DNA of 64,000 nucleotides, taken from assembly GCA_003439945.1 (NCBI GenBank), contig QVRM01005427.1, positions 558,001-622,000 on the forward strand. Direction: 5' to 3'. The position numbers and the translations under genes were made by a program. Source of the stretch: Dermanyssus gallinae (Eukaryota > Arthropoda > Arachnida > Mesostigmata > Dermanyssidae). This document shows, one piece after another, positions 24,201-35,991 of the stretch. The first letter of the stretch is position 1. The number at the start of each line of letters is the position of its first letter. Under the pieces are notes generated by a model. The model was given only the letters and a program-made list of their open reading frames with translations. It was not told the DNA's origin and made no database searches.

Positions 24201-26500
24201 TAATTTGATCTAAGGCTATTCATTTGGTGTGCAGCAAATAGTGCAATGTATTCTACGGTTAATGTGTGCTTACTTTTTTGTTATCTAATTTACTTATCAA
24301 TCTATATGTTTTAGGTCGCACGGTGTACGCCAACCATCATGTCTATCCATACACCTATCTTGGCAGCTTTATGTTTCGCTGCCAGAGATTCGCCGATGCG
24401 CTGCATTGTTACGCGAATGCGGCCCAAGTGATACGCAACTTCAACTACGGCCGCGAGGACGAAGAAATTTACAAGGAATTCATGGAGGTCAATAACGAGA
24501 TCGTACCGCAACTCGTAAAATATGATGGTAAGCAAGGGCTTTACCCTGACTTTCCCATTACCATAGACAAAGTGCACGGATTCTACTAGATGGAGTAAAG
24601 TTGACGGCCGGCGACTCTAGCCGTAAAAGTCGCGATTGACATGATATATACATACACATATAGCCTGCAATGTATCCTCTGCTTGGCTGGCGTTGGTTAA
24701 GTTAGACAAATTATTACACCAGGATTATCTTGTCGTAATTCCTAGTATCAATAATTACCGAGTACGTCATATGACGGCAGCTCTTTTATGCAGGCATACT
24801 ATGTCATGTATGGCATACATATGTCAAAGAAACCCGTTCTACCGATTTCTAATTTTGTGTTCTATATATATATATACGTATATATTAGGATACAGATCAT
24901 GCTTATACTCGTATACAAATGTAAGTTTCTTAACCAGAGGTATGGTTGTCCTTGTTAGGCATTGTGGAGGATGCTACCTTGCTTCGCCCAGCTACTACGA
25001 TTATGGGACGGCCTGTGTGGCTGGGAAGAAGGTTCGAGCACACCTGTGCTACATATTGGGTGGGCAAAGCCGTTCGTGTCGGTCCTCAATAAGTTTCCTG
25101 CGTCGACTCGCAAAGCGGTGCACATCGTCATACTAAGTGACAGCGCGGACGGTTCCCGAAACAACAACAATGGTAAGGTGGTTTAATATAAATTATATGA
25201 TCGGGCGTTAGATATTTTCACTCTGGAATGGTCCTAGAGGGTTAGCGGCATTGTCGATTACGACAGGCCAACACGGAAATGACAGAATCGGTTATATGTT
25301 CTCAAATTATGAACAAAAACGCATTTTGAATAAACTGTCTAAATCTCGCGGAGGAAAGGAGCATACAAAAGGAGAGCATTCACGACTGCTCATGCTAGCA
25401 ACTGACATCCCTACTGGTCGTAGTGCTGCTAGAGTTAGGTTTTTTTGCTGGAGTCATTTTATCTGGCGCCTTCTTGGCTCTCATACGTCGTTTAAACTAT
25501 TGAGGAAATTTGGACTAAATCAGTCCATAGCGTAATATGTTAACATGGACAAGAGTTTTCAACAATCATTTAAACAAGGTGTTATTTTAAGCCAAAAGTC
25601 TTATATAAGTTTAAGAAAACACTCGTGTTCGCACAAAAAAAACAAGAATTAATTAGGATCATGTATCGCTGTAAAACTCCACACATTTATGAATTAATCC
25701 AACCAAGTTAACAATTAAGTAATCACATAGTTACAAATAAATTGCTTTTGGTGATGCTTCTGCAATGTGCAGATCACAAAACGGAGAACGATCTTCAGCC
25801 GTCGCCTTCATCTGGCGGAGTTGAGGAGCGAAGTGACACGCCAACACGTCGAGGCAGCCAAAGCCGCAAGAGCCGGTCGAGTCAAGCGGCACCTCAATCA
25901 CAGCAGCAACAACAACAAACAACAACTTCGTCACAGGACAAGAGCGGTGAAGAGTCGACGAGCGGACAGTCCGCAGCTGCCGGTCCGGCGGAAAAAGATG
26001 TCAAGGTACATCTAACCTAACGAAACTACAAACAATCACATATCTCCTCATATGTGGTATTTAGTCTATTAGATTCATAATAATAATAATAATATTTAAT
26101 TTTTTTTAATATAAGTGCGTTTTATTAATAACATGTGCGATGACCATAACTTCATTTGTTTTTCCGTAAGGCTAATGCCCGTGTACGGTTTTGCACATAA
26201 TAATAGTAATACAAATCACACACATAGATGGTCACTCTTTGTGCCTTTTTTTCATCTTTTAGTAAATAGTAGTTTCCACGTGTCTGGTTGGGTGAATTTA
26301 TACATGTATAATTACACGCACATACTCTTGCATATACGCATGCTATATCTATGAAAATATTTATACAAACTGTGTATATATGTGTGGGTGAATTTATATG
26401 TACATATATAATTGCGCGCACATACTCTTGTATATACACATGCGTTTAAAAACAAATATTTATAACACATGTATATATATATATATATACATAATTGTTC

Positions 26501-26581
<81 letters not shown>

Positions 26582-27538
26582 CGTTAATTATAAAATGCGT
26601 TACTAACGATTTAATTTGTTGCTTCGTTTTTCGCCCATAGGAGGGAGAAGCTTCCCATGACCTGAACGATAATGATATTAAAAAGGAGGGCGAAATCAAG
26701 AAGGAGTTTCGTCGCGAGGGAAGTCCTGGCTTGTCCAAAGTGTCTGATGAAGAGCGCGCCTTTCGGGAAGAGCACGAGAAAAAACAGGACACCGTGGTGT
26801 TCAGCAGCCAAGTAAGATATACAACGACTAAGACATCTTAAAGTGAAGATCTTGCAGGAAGTGAGATTCGTTAATGTTATGAATGTTAGCGATATCATGT
26901 TGATTACAGTATTTGTACAGCTGGAAAGCATCACCTAAAAAAGCATCACTCAATTAGCAGAATTTAGTTATTGTTTAGAGTGCGATCTTTGATTCTATTT
27001 TTTGCAAGGTGAAGATAGTTATAAACATAAATGAAGGCAAAACTGAACAAACACTAGCATCAGCACATCTGAACTCCTGTAATATTACATGGGCGCCCAT
27101 TGCTAGGACATATTTGAGTACTATCTATTGGCCCAATACAGAGACGTATGCTATGTGTGTCTTATATTGCGAAGGAAGAATAACAATAGATCAGGGTCAC
27201 GATGAAAGGGACGCTTCATGTTATTGCCTTCATGAGTCGCCGGGCTACAATTCGTACAGCCCTTAATAACATAGGTGTCGTAATATAGTAGGCCTCTAAA
27301 TGTTTGATATTACTCAGAGCGTGAACAAAATTCAGATATATATATATATATATATACATCGTTTCTCTTCCTATTGTGCAAATGTCACTTGCAGAAAATG
27401 ATCGGTCTTCGGCACCTTTTGTTGGCGGATAAGTTAAACATCTCAGCTATCCAGCTACAGCTGACAGCACAAAGTCATCTGGCCGGCAAGCATAAGCTTG
27501 ATGATGACAGTCGACGTAAGCGGGTTCGCAGAGAGTAG
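20229..27538 (+). CDS. Mnn1: Menin (MEN1 / Mnn1 orthologue), complete 11-exon gene
   Basis: Menin is a nuclear scaffold. It joins MLL/KMT2-type (trithorax) histone H3K4 methyltransferase complexes and in vertebrates also binds JunD and LEDGF. The spliced model is 624 residues, close to the roughly 610 of human menin. Coding exons: 20,229-20,299; 20,956-21,106; 21,355-21,562; 22,003-22,164; 23,611-23,786; 24,027-24,171; 24,315-24,514; 24,959-25,172; 25,773-26,005; 26,641-26,811; 27,395-27,538. All use GT-AG borders and phases agree throughout. Landmarks are LFPLRSIDD (residues 10-18), VKKISDVIW (exon 3), LSEDHAW and AEVTWHGK (exon 4), [10 protein letters not shown] (exon 7), [18 protein letters not shown] (exon 8), and the C-terminal [10 protein letters not shown] followed by a basic KRVRRE tail. 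The ATG sits in a good context (CGCCATGG). Exon 9 is a Gln/Ser-rich linker, as in the disordered region of other menins. The one weak point is the exon 7 donor. Identity as menin is secure. Confidence 0.95.
20956..21106 (+). CDS. Mnn1: menin exon 2
   Basis: The acceptor TTTATTTTAG precedes it and the donor is GTAAGT. It encodes residues 24-74, including [15 protein letters not shown], which aligns with the PDLVLLSLVLGFVEH helix of human menin. The rest is a Ser/Asn-rich loop. Confidence 0.93.
21355..21562 (+). CDS. Mnn1: menin exon 3
   Basis: Begins directly after GCGTAG and ends before GTAGGC. It encodes residues 75-143, with ALYSQF...IRGSVDLS and [14 protein letters not shown] followed by SIFSYLTG, all strongly menin-like. 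Confidence 0.95.
22003..22164 (+). CDS. Mnn1: menin exon 4
   Basis: The acceptor is TATTTCAG and the donor GTAAGT. It carries the highly conserved LCLSEDHAW and AEVTWHGK blocks (residues 144-197), part of the transglutaminase-like fold of menin. Confidence 0.95.
23611..23786 (+). CDS. Mnn1: menin exon 5
   Basis: The acceptor is TCCTTGCAG and the donor GTAATA. It encodes residues 198-256 with ERSWLYLNG and [13 protein letters not shown], matching human ERSWLYLKG...CDRKMEVAFMVCAINP. Confidence 0.95.
24027..24171 (+). CDS. Mnn1: menin exon 6
   Basis: Residues 257-304, with LLWLMYD and [12 protein letters not shown], as in the YPMALGNLADLEELE region of the family. The donor is GTACGT. Confidence 0.94.
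24315..24514 (+). CDS. Mnn1: menin exon 7 (3' end uncertain)
   Basis: Encodes [12 protein letters not shown] and the family-defining [10 protein letters not shown]. Two donors are possible. A GTAAGC after 24,527 is the better splice site but leaves the wrong phase for exon 8. A weaker GTAAAA after 24,514 leaves phase 0 and reads straight into exon 8, so I used it. An unseen small exon between 24,528 and 24,958 would also solve the problem. Confidence 0.8.
24959..25172 (+). CDS. Mnn1: menin exon 8
   Basis: Follows CTTGTTAG. An in-frame TAG ends exactly at the splice border, so the exon cannot start earlier. It encodes [18 protein letters not shown] and [12 protein letters not shown], matching the human CFAHLLRFYDGICKWEEG...VLHVGWA region. 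The donor is GTAAGG. Confidence 0.92.
25773..26005 (+). CDS. Mnn1: menin exon 9 (linker)
   Basis: A polar, probably disordered linker (residues 443-520): Ser/Arg-rich ([12 protein letters not shown]), then a short poly-Gln tract and Ser/Thr-rich sequence. Phase fits both neighbours. Length and composition correspond to the variable Pro/Ser-rich insertion of vertebrate menin. Confidence 0.85.
26165..26195 (-). repeat. Truncated SINE end in menin intron 9
   Basis: CCGTAAGG followed by ATGCCCGTGTACGG matches the 3' end of the tRNA-derived SINE at 29.6 kb and 51.1 kb. Only about 30 bases remain. Confidence 0.6.
26287..26470. repeat. Tandem duplication of about 100 bp in menin intron 9
   Basis: Two diverged copies start at GGGTGAATTTATA (about 26,291) and GGGTGAATTTATAT (about 26,388). 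Each continues with a TATAATT.C.CGCACATACTCTTG block and ends near AATATTTATA. Period is about 97-100 bp. Confidence 0.75.
26471..26578. repeat. (TA)n array upstream of menin exon 10
   Basis: TA runs at 26,471-26,491 and 26,505-26,578, separated by a short spacer. The longer run is over 70 bases and ends about 60 bp before the exon 10 acceptor. Confidence 0.95.
26641..26811 (+). CDS. Mnn1: menin exon 10
   Basis: Charged segment (residues 521-577) ending in VVFSSQ, which corresponds to human VLTFQS just before the C-terminal helix. The acceptor is GCCCATAG, with a long (TA)n array about 60 bp upstream. The donor is GTAAGA. Confidence 0.9.
27395..27538 (+). CDS. Mnn1: menin exon 11 (stop codon)
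   Basis: Starts [20 protein letters not shown], followed by LQLTAQS, equivalent to human [27 protein letters not shown]. It ends in a basic tail KRVRRE before TAG, a probable nuclear localisation signal. The usual vertebrate extension after this tail is absent. Confidence 0.95.
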   Translation, partial: KMIGLRHLLLADKLNISAIQLQLTAQSHLAGKHKLDDDSRRKRVRRE

Positions 27539-29570
27539 TTTTGACTTACGTGCGTCCACTGGACATAAGTATCACACAGTATTCGTACTGTACCAAGAGC
27601 TAAAGCAGTGGCGGCAGCAACAATAACAAGACGACGAAACTGAAAGTGAACTTTGACAGTCAGAAGAGACACCCGGGGATACGAGCGAGATCCCAAAACT
27701 CAATCAGCAGCTAGAGATGCATCTAGCTTGGAACCTGTTTGTTTCGATGTCAGCCACAGCTAAAAGCGAACTTCTGTTTCCACCAACCGAATCGGATCGA
27801 AATGGATCGATGTGAATATAACGAGCTAATTGGCAAATGGAGAAGAGTGGGAAGACGCGACGGCATCAAACAGTCGAAAAGAATGCGCGATGCTGGCCGA
27901 ACCATAATTCATGGAGACCGCCTAACCGTTGCCGCTATTGCTACGTTAGATGAACTTCCAGAATGAATACGAAGGAGGCGCTCTTTTTTGTTGTTTTGCG
28001 CGTTTCTGTGTGAGATATAAGCATTCTTGTAGAACGGCTTCTTTTAGTATCGGTACGATTACTACTGCTGTTATTATTCATTTTAGTTACTACAAATTGA
28101 TGTTTTTAGTATTCATATTTTTTGTTTTGTAGGATTTAGTCGACTGCATACAAAAGAAGCATAGGTGGATATATTCGGTCAAATTGTAATATGTACTCAA
28201 GAACTATATATATATATATATATATAACGCACCAAAACTCTCAAACTAGAAAAATTTGCTCTTAGAGGGCACTGACACATTTCTCCTTACTGAAAGGAGC
28301 AAACAGGAGGCGAGTCTTCAGTATCCAACAGTAGGCGCTAACGTCGGTGACGAGCGGACGTTAGTGGTCCACAGATACAAGGATCTCTTTGCCATGTTTT
28401 GGAACGTAGATATATACATAGACACACACACACCTAAAAAACTAGATTGTTTTATATAATTTATCCTACATCGTTTACCGGATGCACTAAACTAACTGAC
28501 TAATTAATGGATTGAGCAATGCAGTGGCGCTGAGTGAAAGATGACCAGAAAGCGAGAAATTATACGACAGAAACTACAATAATATCAACGCCAACAACAT
28601 CAACAAAAAGGGCACTACAACGAAATAACGATCACAAAATCACAGCCTAACTCACAACAGCCAGGCGATGAAGTGTCGATAAAAACAACAACGACCACAA
28701 GAATAACTAAGAGCAGCAAAATTAACATATACAAATGGATGGAAAACGAGTAGAGACCGGCTGACTATTTTTGGTGTCCTAGACAGTGCCGATTTATAAT
28801 CCGCAAATGATAGTATCAGTTGACAGTGGCAACTCGAATACAGAGTTGGAATATTCGAAAAAATGAATGCCGCTTTTCGAATAACTGTGAGCCCACAGGT
28901 ACAGCTCACCTGAAATGGTGTGCCGATGCAGAGTCTGTGAGCATTGTACTGCACCGCTTATGTAGCGTTGTGGCCATATATATATATATATTTATATATA
29001 TATATATGTATATGCAGAAAGTGAGAGATAATGGCCGTATGAGAGCTGTAGTTGGCAGAATAACGCACAGAGAAGGGGAGAGCATGGGACGAGAGAGAGA
29101 GAGAGAGACAGAGATCGCGGTAAAACTATGCTATGTGATGTGGGACAGAAATGGAAAGTGTTTAGGTACATTGTCTTATTACAAATCCGTTATGCCTATA
29201 GGAGCCTGTGTGCCACGTTTAAGCTGATTGCAAGCACGTCTCATTGTGAGCACTGCACTGTTCGCATAACGAGTAGAGAGGTTATGAGATCGGCGGGCGT
29301 TGTAGCGCGAATACACTTATAAGCTCTTTTGTTTCAGTAGCACATTTTTCGTGCTACAGACTGACCGGCAATCAACAGCATTGATGTGTTACTGGTGAAA
29401 ATGGCAGTGACGGAAAATTTCTGATGGTGGTAGGGGCGCGTAAAACGATCGATCGAGGGCGGTATGATGGTGTTCTTTGTTCCCCATTGTGATTGTTTCA
29501 CCTATTTTGCTAATTTCGTTGTGTATTCTCTTTATTCTCATCCTTCTTTCTTTTTCCTTTTTTTAAAAGA
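27539..29570. other. Menin 3' flank and intergenic sequence
   Basis: Probably begins with the menin 3' untranslated region, whose end I could not place. It contains small (TA)n arrays at 28,205-28,226 and 28,976-29,006. No further conserved coding segment was seen on either strand. Confidence 0.45.
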
Positions 29571-29574
29571 TTTC

Positions 29575-29743
29575 TCCGTAAGGCAATTGCCCGTGTACGG
29601 TTTTTTTATGTCCACTCCGGCATTTACCTTGTCTAAATTGGAAACCATGCAAACCAATTTAAGAGTGGCCGGTCTGGGTCTCGAACCCAGTCCTCCCGAA
29701 TGCAAGGCAAAGGCTTTGCCACTAAGCCATCTTGCTCGGTCCT
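29575..29743 (-). mobile_element. tRNA-derived SINE, copy 1
   Basis: Read on the minus strand, a tRNA-like head carries an A box TGGCTTAGTGG (29,719-29,729) and a B box GGTTCGAGACC (29,677-29,687). These are the internal RNA polymerase III promoter. After the head comes a body with a small inverted repeat (AAATTGG ... CCAATTT) and an end CCGTACACGGGCAATTGCC. A second copy lies at 51.1 kb and a fragment at 26.2 kb, so this is a dispersed family and not a single tRNA gene. A T-rich run lies directly left of it. Confidence 0.75.
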
Positions 29744-29745
29744 TG

Positions 29746-32700
29746 TGTTCATTTTTGACGTGTTCTTTTCATTATCGGACACGTTTGCGACGCGCTTATT
29801 TCACTGGTTATAATCGCTTGAGCCTCGTTCAGTGAAAGGGTGTTTCTGGGGCGGAGGACGAAAGGGGGCGAAAACCTTAGTTTCTATTTTCCTCTTGTTT
29901 TAGCCCTGATGCCGAATACTGTTACACATTTTACGAACAGTTGAACCTAGCTTATCAATGAGATGACTGCGCATCCCTGTATGTATGTATGTGGCGCCAA
30001 AACACTCATCCATAAATTAGTTGCCTGCTTTTCGACTGATTTTGGTCGCATACAAACTGGATACATATATATACCATGAGTTATCAGATCTAGCATTTTC
30101 CACGTGACCGCTATTATTTTAGTGTCCTTGTCTCAAATGGTCTCACGGACTTTCAGGCTTTTAGTCTGTTAGCCCTATAACAATATCTGGACAAAATACT
30201 TTTAAATAACATATATACTTATTTGATTAGAAGATGTAAGTGATTCTGTTTCATGAAATACGGAGTGTACAGTGAGATGTTGTACTAGAAGGTTGATAGC
30301 GCTCGACAACGATCGTTCGTTAAGTCAATACACGAAGAACGATAGCCATAGCAGCGACAGCGGCCGCGATACGAGGATTGATAATACCAGATGACTATTA
30401 ATTAATAAGGGCAGAACAATTTTGACAACAGATTGCGATAAGGATAAGCAGAGCTTTGAAGTTATGCACACAAGCAAAGAAAAACGACTGACCTATATAC
30501 ATACTGACTATATACATAGAAGACACCGCTGCGTTTACGAACGATGTGACGACGACATTTCATAAAAGTAGTGATAAAATAATACGGTAAAAAAGATAGA
30601 TGTACAACAAGCAGTAGAGCACACATTTTGCACTGTACTGTTCTAATGATCCTGGGCAGTAGTTCTGTATGGATTCCAAAGATGCTCTTATATATATATA
30701 TATATATTGTTCATTGTAGTCGTTTCACAGTGGAGTACACTGGCACATCAACCCGCTGCGGACAAGTCTCTACAATAACCTTAATGCAAAAATGTTATAT
30801 ATATATATATATATATATATATGTAAGCCTACAAATCGATGTGAGTGGACGTAGCTCTTGTACACGTTTGTTCGTAAACTGGACGTCTGCGCGCGCACGA
30901 ATCATTATTACGATATACCTCGCTATCATTCATCGCACAGAGTTTTGGCGAGAGCGAGAACAGCGAAAGTGTGATTTCATTAGCGGCCGTTCGAGCGAGG
31001 CGCGCGGATACAAAGCGATTAGTGGGGCCTGGCCAACCAGATAAGAAGGTCGTGATAACAAAACATAAGGTGTTTGCCTAGAAAGATAGACAGAGAGAGA
31101 CATAGAGATGATGCTCTTCTACGAGGCTGTCAGAGTTGCTATAGTAGTAACAGTCTGACAAAAAGAAAAAGGAACAACAGCAAGCGTAGCAGAACTGAGT
31201 CGTCTTGCCATGTTCTTCGTCGTCGTCGTCGTCGTCATGGGCCCGTCTAAGAAGGTTTGAACCGTTGTTACAGCCCCGCTGTCTGACGCGTGACGATCGT
31301 TGTAGAAACAAACAACCAATGCCATGAAGCAAGATGAACGAAATTAAGAGATCTGCCTGATCGATCGCAAGCATTTATTTCAAGTCAGCGATGCAAGTTT
31401 CGCAGGTGACTACGATTCATGTATTCATTCTTTGCTTGTCATACGTATTTTTAGTATGAATATTAAGTGGTTATAAGGAAAGAGACTATTGTCAACTTTG
31501 TTTTGTAAGTATATATATGTATAATCTCCATCGTTACTTTCGAGTTTTCTTAAAAGCTGAGGGCGTCACTTGAGGACGTTTGTATTGACGGTTGGCTGGA
31601 TTTAGTTGATAATTATAAAAAACAACCTCCTTGAAAAATGTTTTTAATTCTAGTTATTAATTAGGGCGATGAGTACTGTTCACAATCTGGGACGTCGCGC
31701 GCTCACTCAGCGGGGAAACTTACCGTTGAGAGACGTTGAATCCAAATCAATCAATGCGAGCACATGTAAAATTTAACGGCAGCCACTAGCGCAGGAAAGT
31801 GTTGAAAACTAAAAGAAGGAAAAAAAGAACAAACGAGATGTGACTAATAGTGGACTAAGCGTGGCAGGCCAGGCTGTGATAGAACTCTGCTATTGCTACT
31901 CGAGGATTATTGTTGTTACTATTACAATTCTTAATATTTGATCGTCGTATGATCGTTGCTGATGTCGTACACCCATCTGCCTGATAAGTGATAATCTAGG
32001 TTACGTTTCGTGTGGAATACTGGGTGAAAAACGTGACGCAGACAGCACAAGTGCAGTCGGTTTAAGACAATTATATCGATATCAACAATAGCTGCAGCAC
32101 AGCAACGGCGAAGCTCTAAAACATCAAAGCACGGCAGCACTAACAAGGATGATTAATAATTAAAGAGAAGACGCGTAGCAAAATAGACTACCATACATCA
32201 ATAACGATGACGCTAAAAACGAACTGTCTAAGGATCTGCGTTACGGATCAGTTACTTGATGGGGACTGCTATATAAATAACGGCTTACCTATCGTTTAGG
32301 GCTGAGGTTGTTTTTTTTTAGCTATTTATAGCTCATAAAGCCTAAAAAGGGGAATGGCACAACAACGACCATATTGCTGACGATAGCTGTTGTGTATACG
32401 ATGAGGACGATGGTAGTCATGATGATGCTGATATAGGATAAGAATCATAGCAATAATCGTGCTGAAAACGGCCTGCATTATTATTAATTATATTCACCAT
32501 TTGAATAATCATAATAATAATACGCTTATTAGCTAATTAAGCACATTAGCTAATTCAGCGGATAGAAGAAACAACCACAAAGGCTTAATTTAATTATTTT
32601 TGCCTAATTCTAATCTTTATTGTTGTTTTTATCACAAGAATACGGATAATAGGTTTCATTGCCAATCTTTTGAGACATGAGCAAGAAACAAACTTGGTGG

Positions 32701-34670
32701 ACCACTTGAAATATTTACAATGGACTTCGGCACTTTCTAGCCGAGTCTGGAATACGAAGAAGAAGAAGAAGGCAGCCTTGTGTGGAAGTGTAATCCGTAC
32801 TACAGTATGAGTACGACGTCTGTGCGCAGGTGCACGTTTCATGAACGGTTCCAAACTCTTTGGAAAACGCTCAGGCACATCCGATTATGCAACTTGGATA
32901 CCTAGCTATATATATATATATATATATATATACATTCGTTTATGCTACGTCTCCTAATCTCCACCTTCGACGAAACTATACCACATACGAGATATGCCAC
33001 AAGCTTTAAATTTGTCCACTGAAGTTACCACTGATAATAACGATAATAAGCACAATTATATTTGACGAGTGATGTCTTGCTTGTTGTCAAGGTTTTTGCA
33101 CTACAAAATTCATCTATTTGTCGGGGGAAGATCGTATGCGCTATGACGATGGGCACCGATATTAACAACTGTAATATACACAACACAAATACAACACAAC
33201 AGCAAGTACAATAATAACACCAACGGTAGCTACAAACAATAACGGAAGCGTATGAGCGACGACGACGACGACGACAACAATAATAATATTCTTGTATCTA
33301 TCCACAACAGCAACAACAACAACCAAAAAATAATGATAAAAACTGAATGCCTACCGCAGAACGCGACACATGAAACGAACAGCAACGACATCTACAAATA
33401 CAACAAAAACAATAGGAATGGCGCTAACAGTGATAACAACAACGACAACAGCAGTGACTAACAGACACAAACTTACTACCCACTATAAGCGTTTGCAAGC
33501 AGCCATTGTCATTTGGAACTCTTATTAATTGCTTATTAAATATGCACCGAAATAATGTGTGTGTATGTATGTATATACATACATCTTTAGTAAAATTATT
33601 GGGGCAGCTATAGTTGATGCCACCCACACCTCGCACAACGCCGCCACCATTGTGTGGTGAAAAGTGCCGCGTGTCAGCGGGGCATAGGCAAATGAGTTAC
33701 AACAGTGAGAGTCAAATTCGCAGGCGCCGTACATCAGTGCAACTCGAGGGCGCCCTGCGGCAGTGGCCCGTGTTTGACGGGGGCTTTTGGTTTCTAGCTG
33801 ACGATGCTTTGCGACTGTAGCGATCTACAAGTACTGTCAGCGCTGTGCTGCGTTCAGCGCTGGAATCGTCACTTTTAGCGCCATTCAAGAGCCATGACTA
33901 GATACAACAAACATATACACTACTCGAATGAGCATTAAGTTAAAGGTAGAGGGGTACCGAAAAGGGAACAGATGAGTACTGGACGAACACATAACAGTGA
34001 CAACAACAACGCATAAGAGCCCCGATAACAAAAACAGTCAAGACATTTGGAATCATGGGAATAACAACAACAACAACGACTGACGCAAAGAAAAACGACC
34101 ATCATTTATCTTTTTTGAGCCTGTAAGCGAACCGCAAGGTTGGCAACGAGTAAATTAATGTTGGGTATAATAAAAATCCCGACAACAAATAACACAATCA
34201 GCATACGATTGAAATGGGCCCGGTCTTTGAGCGGCGCTATCCTATTCGACGGTCTACTAAGTATATAGGGAGGTACTATTTTGATTTTCTGCCTTTTCTT
34301 TCGATTGTTCCTATTATTTGTTTAGATTATAGATGTATACTTACTATTGTTATCCTATACTTCAGGTTCGAAGGCCCCCATAGCTTTGAAGAGTTCGGCT
34401 GTGTACTAATAGCAGAAGTTATATGCATACACACACACATATACATACATGAACATAAATTAGCTCCGTATATTAGTACTACCACTACTTTGACTGAATA
34501 TGCATAACCGTAGATCCAGAAGCATCGAAGGAATCATCTACTGTGTCCGGTCGCGTTTTATCGTTGTTGTACATAGCGTGTATATGAACCATCTCCCTTC
34601 TGTCGGGTATACACGGAGGGACCTCGGAAAATCGAGATACACGGCTAAACTCGGATTATTTAAAGCCGTG

Positions 34671-34705
<35 letters not shown>

Positions 34706-35115
34706 AGACCTAACGCAGATGAATAAAGTTTAATTGTCCATCAAAGAACCTTACATGTATCCTGGTCTTTCTTTCCTAGCACAATACTTACGTAGCGCGG
34801 GAAGTTAAAGAGCTTGTACTTAGTAAGTGGACCTCTCGTAATAAGTCTTGAGATAGAGGTAATCTTCTGTAGACAATATTTTATTTTAAGGCAGATCGAG
34901 TACATGGGGCGCTCAATGTGTTTAGCTGTTCTGAGGACAGGACATTCACGCTAGGGAAAAGGTTTCTTTTCTGGTGCGGCGCATGAGCCGTGAGGCATGT
35001 ACATGAGGTTTCTCATGAGTCACCCGTCGTGCACCGTTAGCCATCATAATGACGGTAAAAAATAAATTAACGCGTTGTTCGGAATCTAGTTAAGTTGCTC
35101 CTGCGATTTATTTCT
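29746..35115. other. Long intergenic stretch, no gene recognised
   Basis: About 5.4 kb with only short frames. It contains small (TA)n arrays (30,691-30,707; 30,798-30,822; 32,906-32,933; 34,671-34,700), short CAA/AAC clusters (33,170-33,450; 34,000-34,080) and scattered AAT runs. No conserved domain was recognised on either strand. Confidence 0.5.
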
Positions 35116-35119
35116 TTAT

Positions 35120-35745
35120 TTTCTCTATAATCTCAAAACATTGCTTCTTCAATTTTTTTATACGTGGGAACAGAGAAAGTTACACGAAGCCGGGTTCGGC
35201 GAATAGGGAGGTTGCGGAAATATAGAAATCGATTTTTCATCAAATAATCCGAAATCAGTAATGATGTGTGCCTTTGTGTAAATTCTGCTCTGTCTGAATT
35301 TCTTCGATCCACCCTCTCCTTGGAAACACCACGGGGAGGATTAGGCTTTGATCTCTATGTCGTATACCCATGAGTCGTCTCCTGCAATCATTGTTTAAAT
35401 AACTCAAGGGTCTTCTGCTTTTGCTACCCCAGGTGCAGTTCGAACATTTTCCGATGGGCGTTTATTTTAAATCAAGATTTTTGGAACGAACTTTGCTGCC
35501 TGTTTTCAGGTGCATAAAGTATTGGTCAAGACTGTTACAACTGATATATATAATATCTTCAGTAGTAATTCGGCAATTGTTGAGTGCATTAACACGAACC
35601 TTTCCAACGTTTTCATCTGGCATTGACGTCGAGGATCTTCCCTGGTGGAAATCCCCTTCGGTCTCTTCACATCCGTCGCGAAATACCGCGTATACACAAG
35701 GCTTCGGGACACTGCATAAAGAGTTCGTAACGTTTCCACCACGTT
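35120..35745 (-). pseudogene. Mariner-family transposase relic, copy 2
   Basis: A diverged copy of the 10.2-10.9 kb relic in the same (minus) orientation. Shared phrases on the + strand include TTTTTGGAACGAACTTTGCT (matching TTTTTGGAGCGAACTTTGCT) at about 35,477, CACATCCGTCGCGAAAT, and GGGACACTG near 35,710. The reading frame is destroyed by stops and small deletions. The 5' part of the transposase is at the right. Confidence 0.55.
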
Positions 35746-35942
35746 AGAATATATTATTTAAATTTTATTTAGATTCGTTTCTCCTAAACTTTTGGCTTCT
35801 TTAAAATTGCCTCGTTTTCTTCTCTTTGAACAAAACTCAAACAATCAACGCCGCCAGCGACTGACGAAATTTGGAAATGGCGGAACATGTTGATTTTAGT
35901 ATGGTGGCAAAACTGAAATACTAAAATTTGTCGGTCCGCCCG

Positions 35943-35945
<3 letters not shown>

Positions 35946-35988
<43 letters not shown>
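35946..35988. repeat. (TA)n array at left border of foldback element 1
   Basis: Over 40 bases of TA, directly abutting the CAGGGT terminus of the foldback element. Confidence 0.95.

Positions 35989-35991
<3 letters not shown>

Noticed and set aside
27739..27966. 75-codon frame after menin
   Set aside because: Lies in the likely 3' untranslated region; no similarity recognised.
29668..29743. Possible functional tRNA gene on the minus strand
   Set aside because: A and B boxes are present, but the head continues into a body shared with 51.1 kb, and I could not draw a full cloverleaf. SINE is the better reading.
33252..33461. Asp/Asn-rich 69-codon frame
   Set aside because: Built from GAC and AAC/AAT triplets with no conserved segment.
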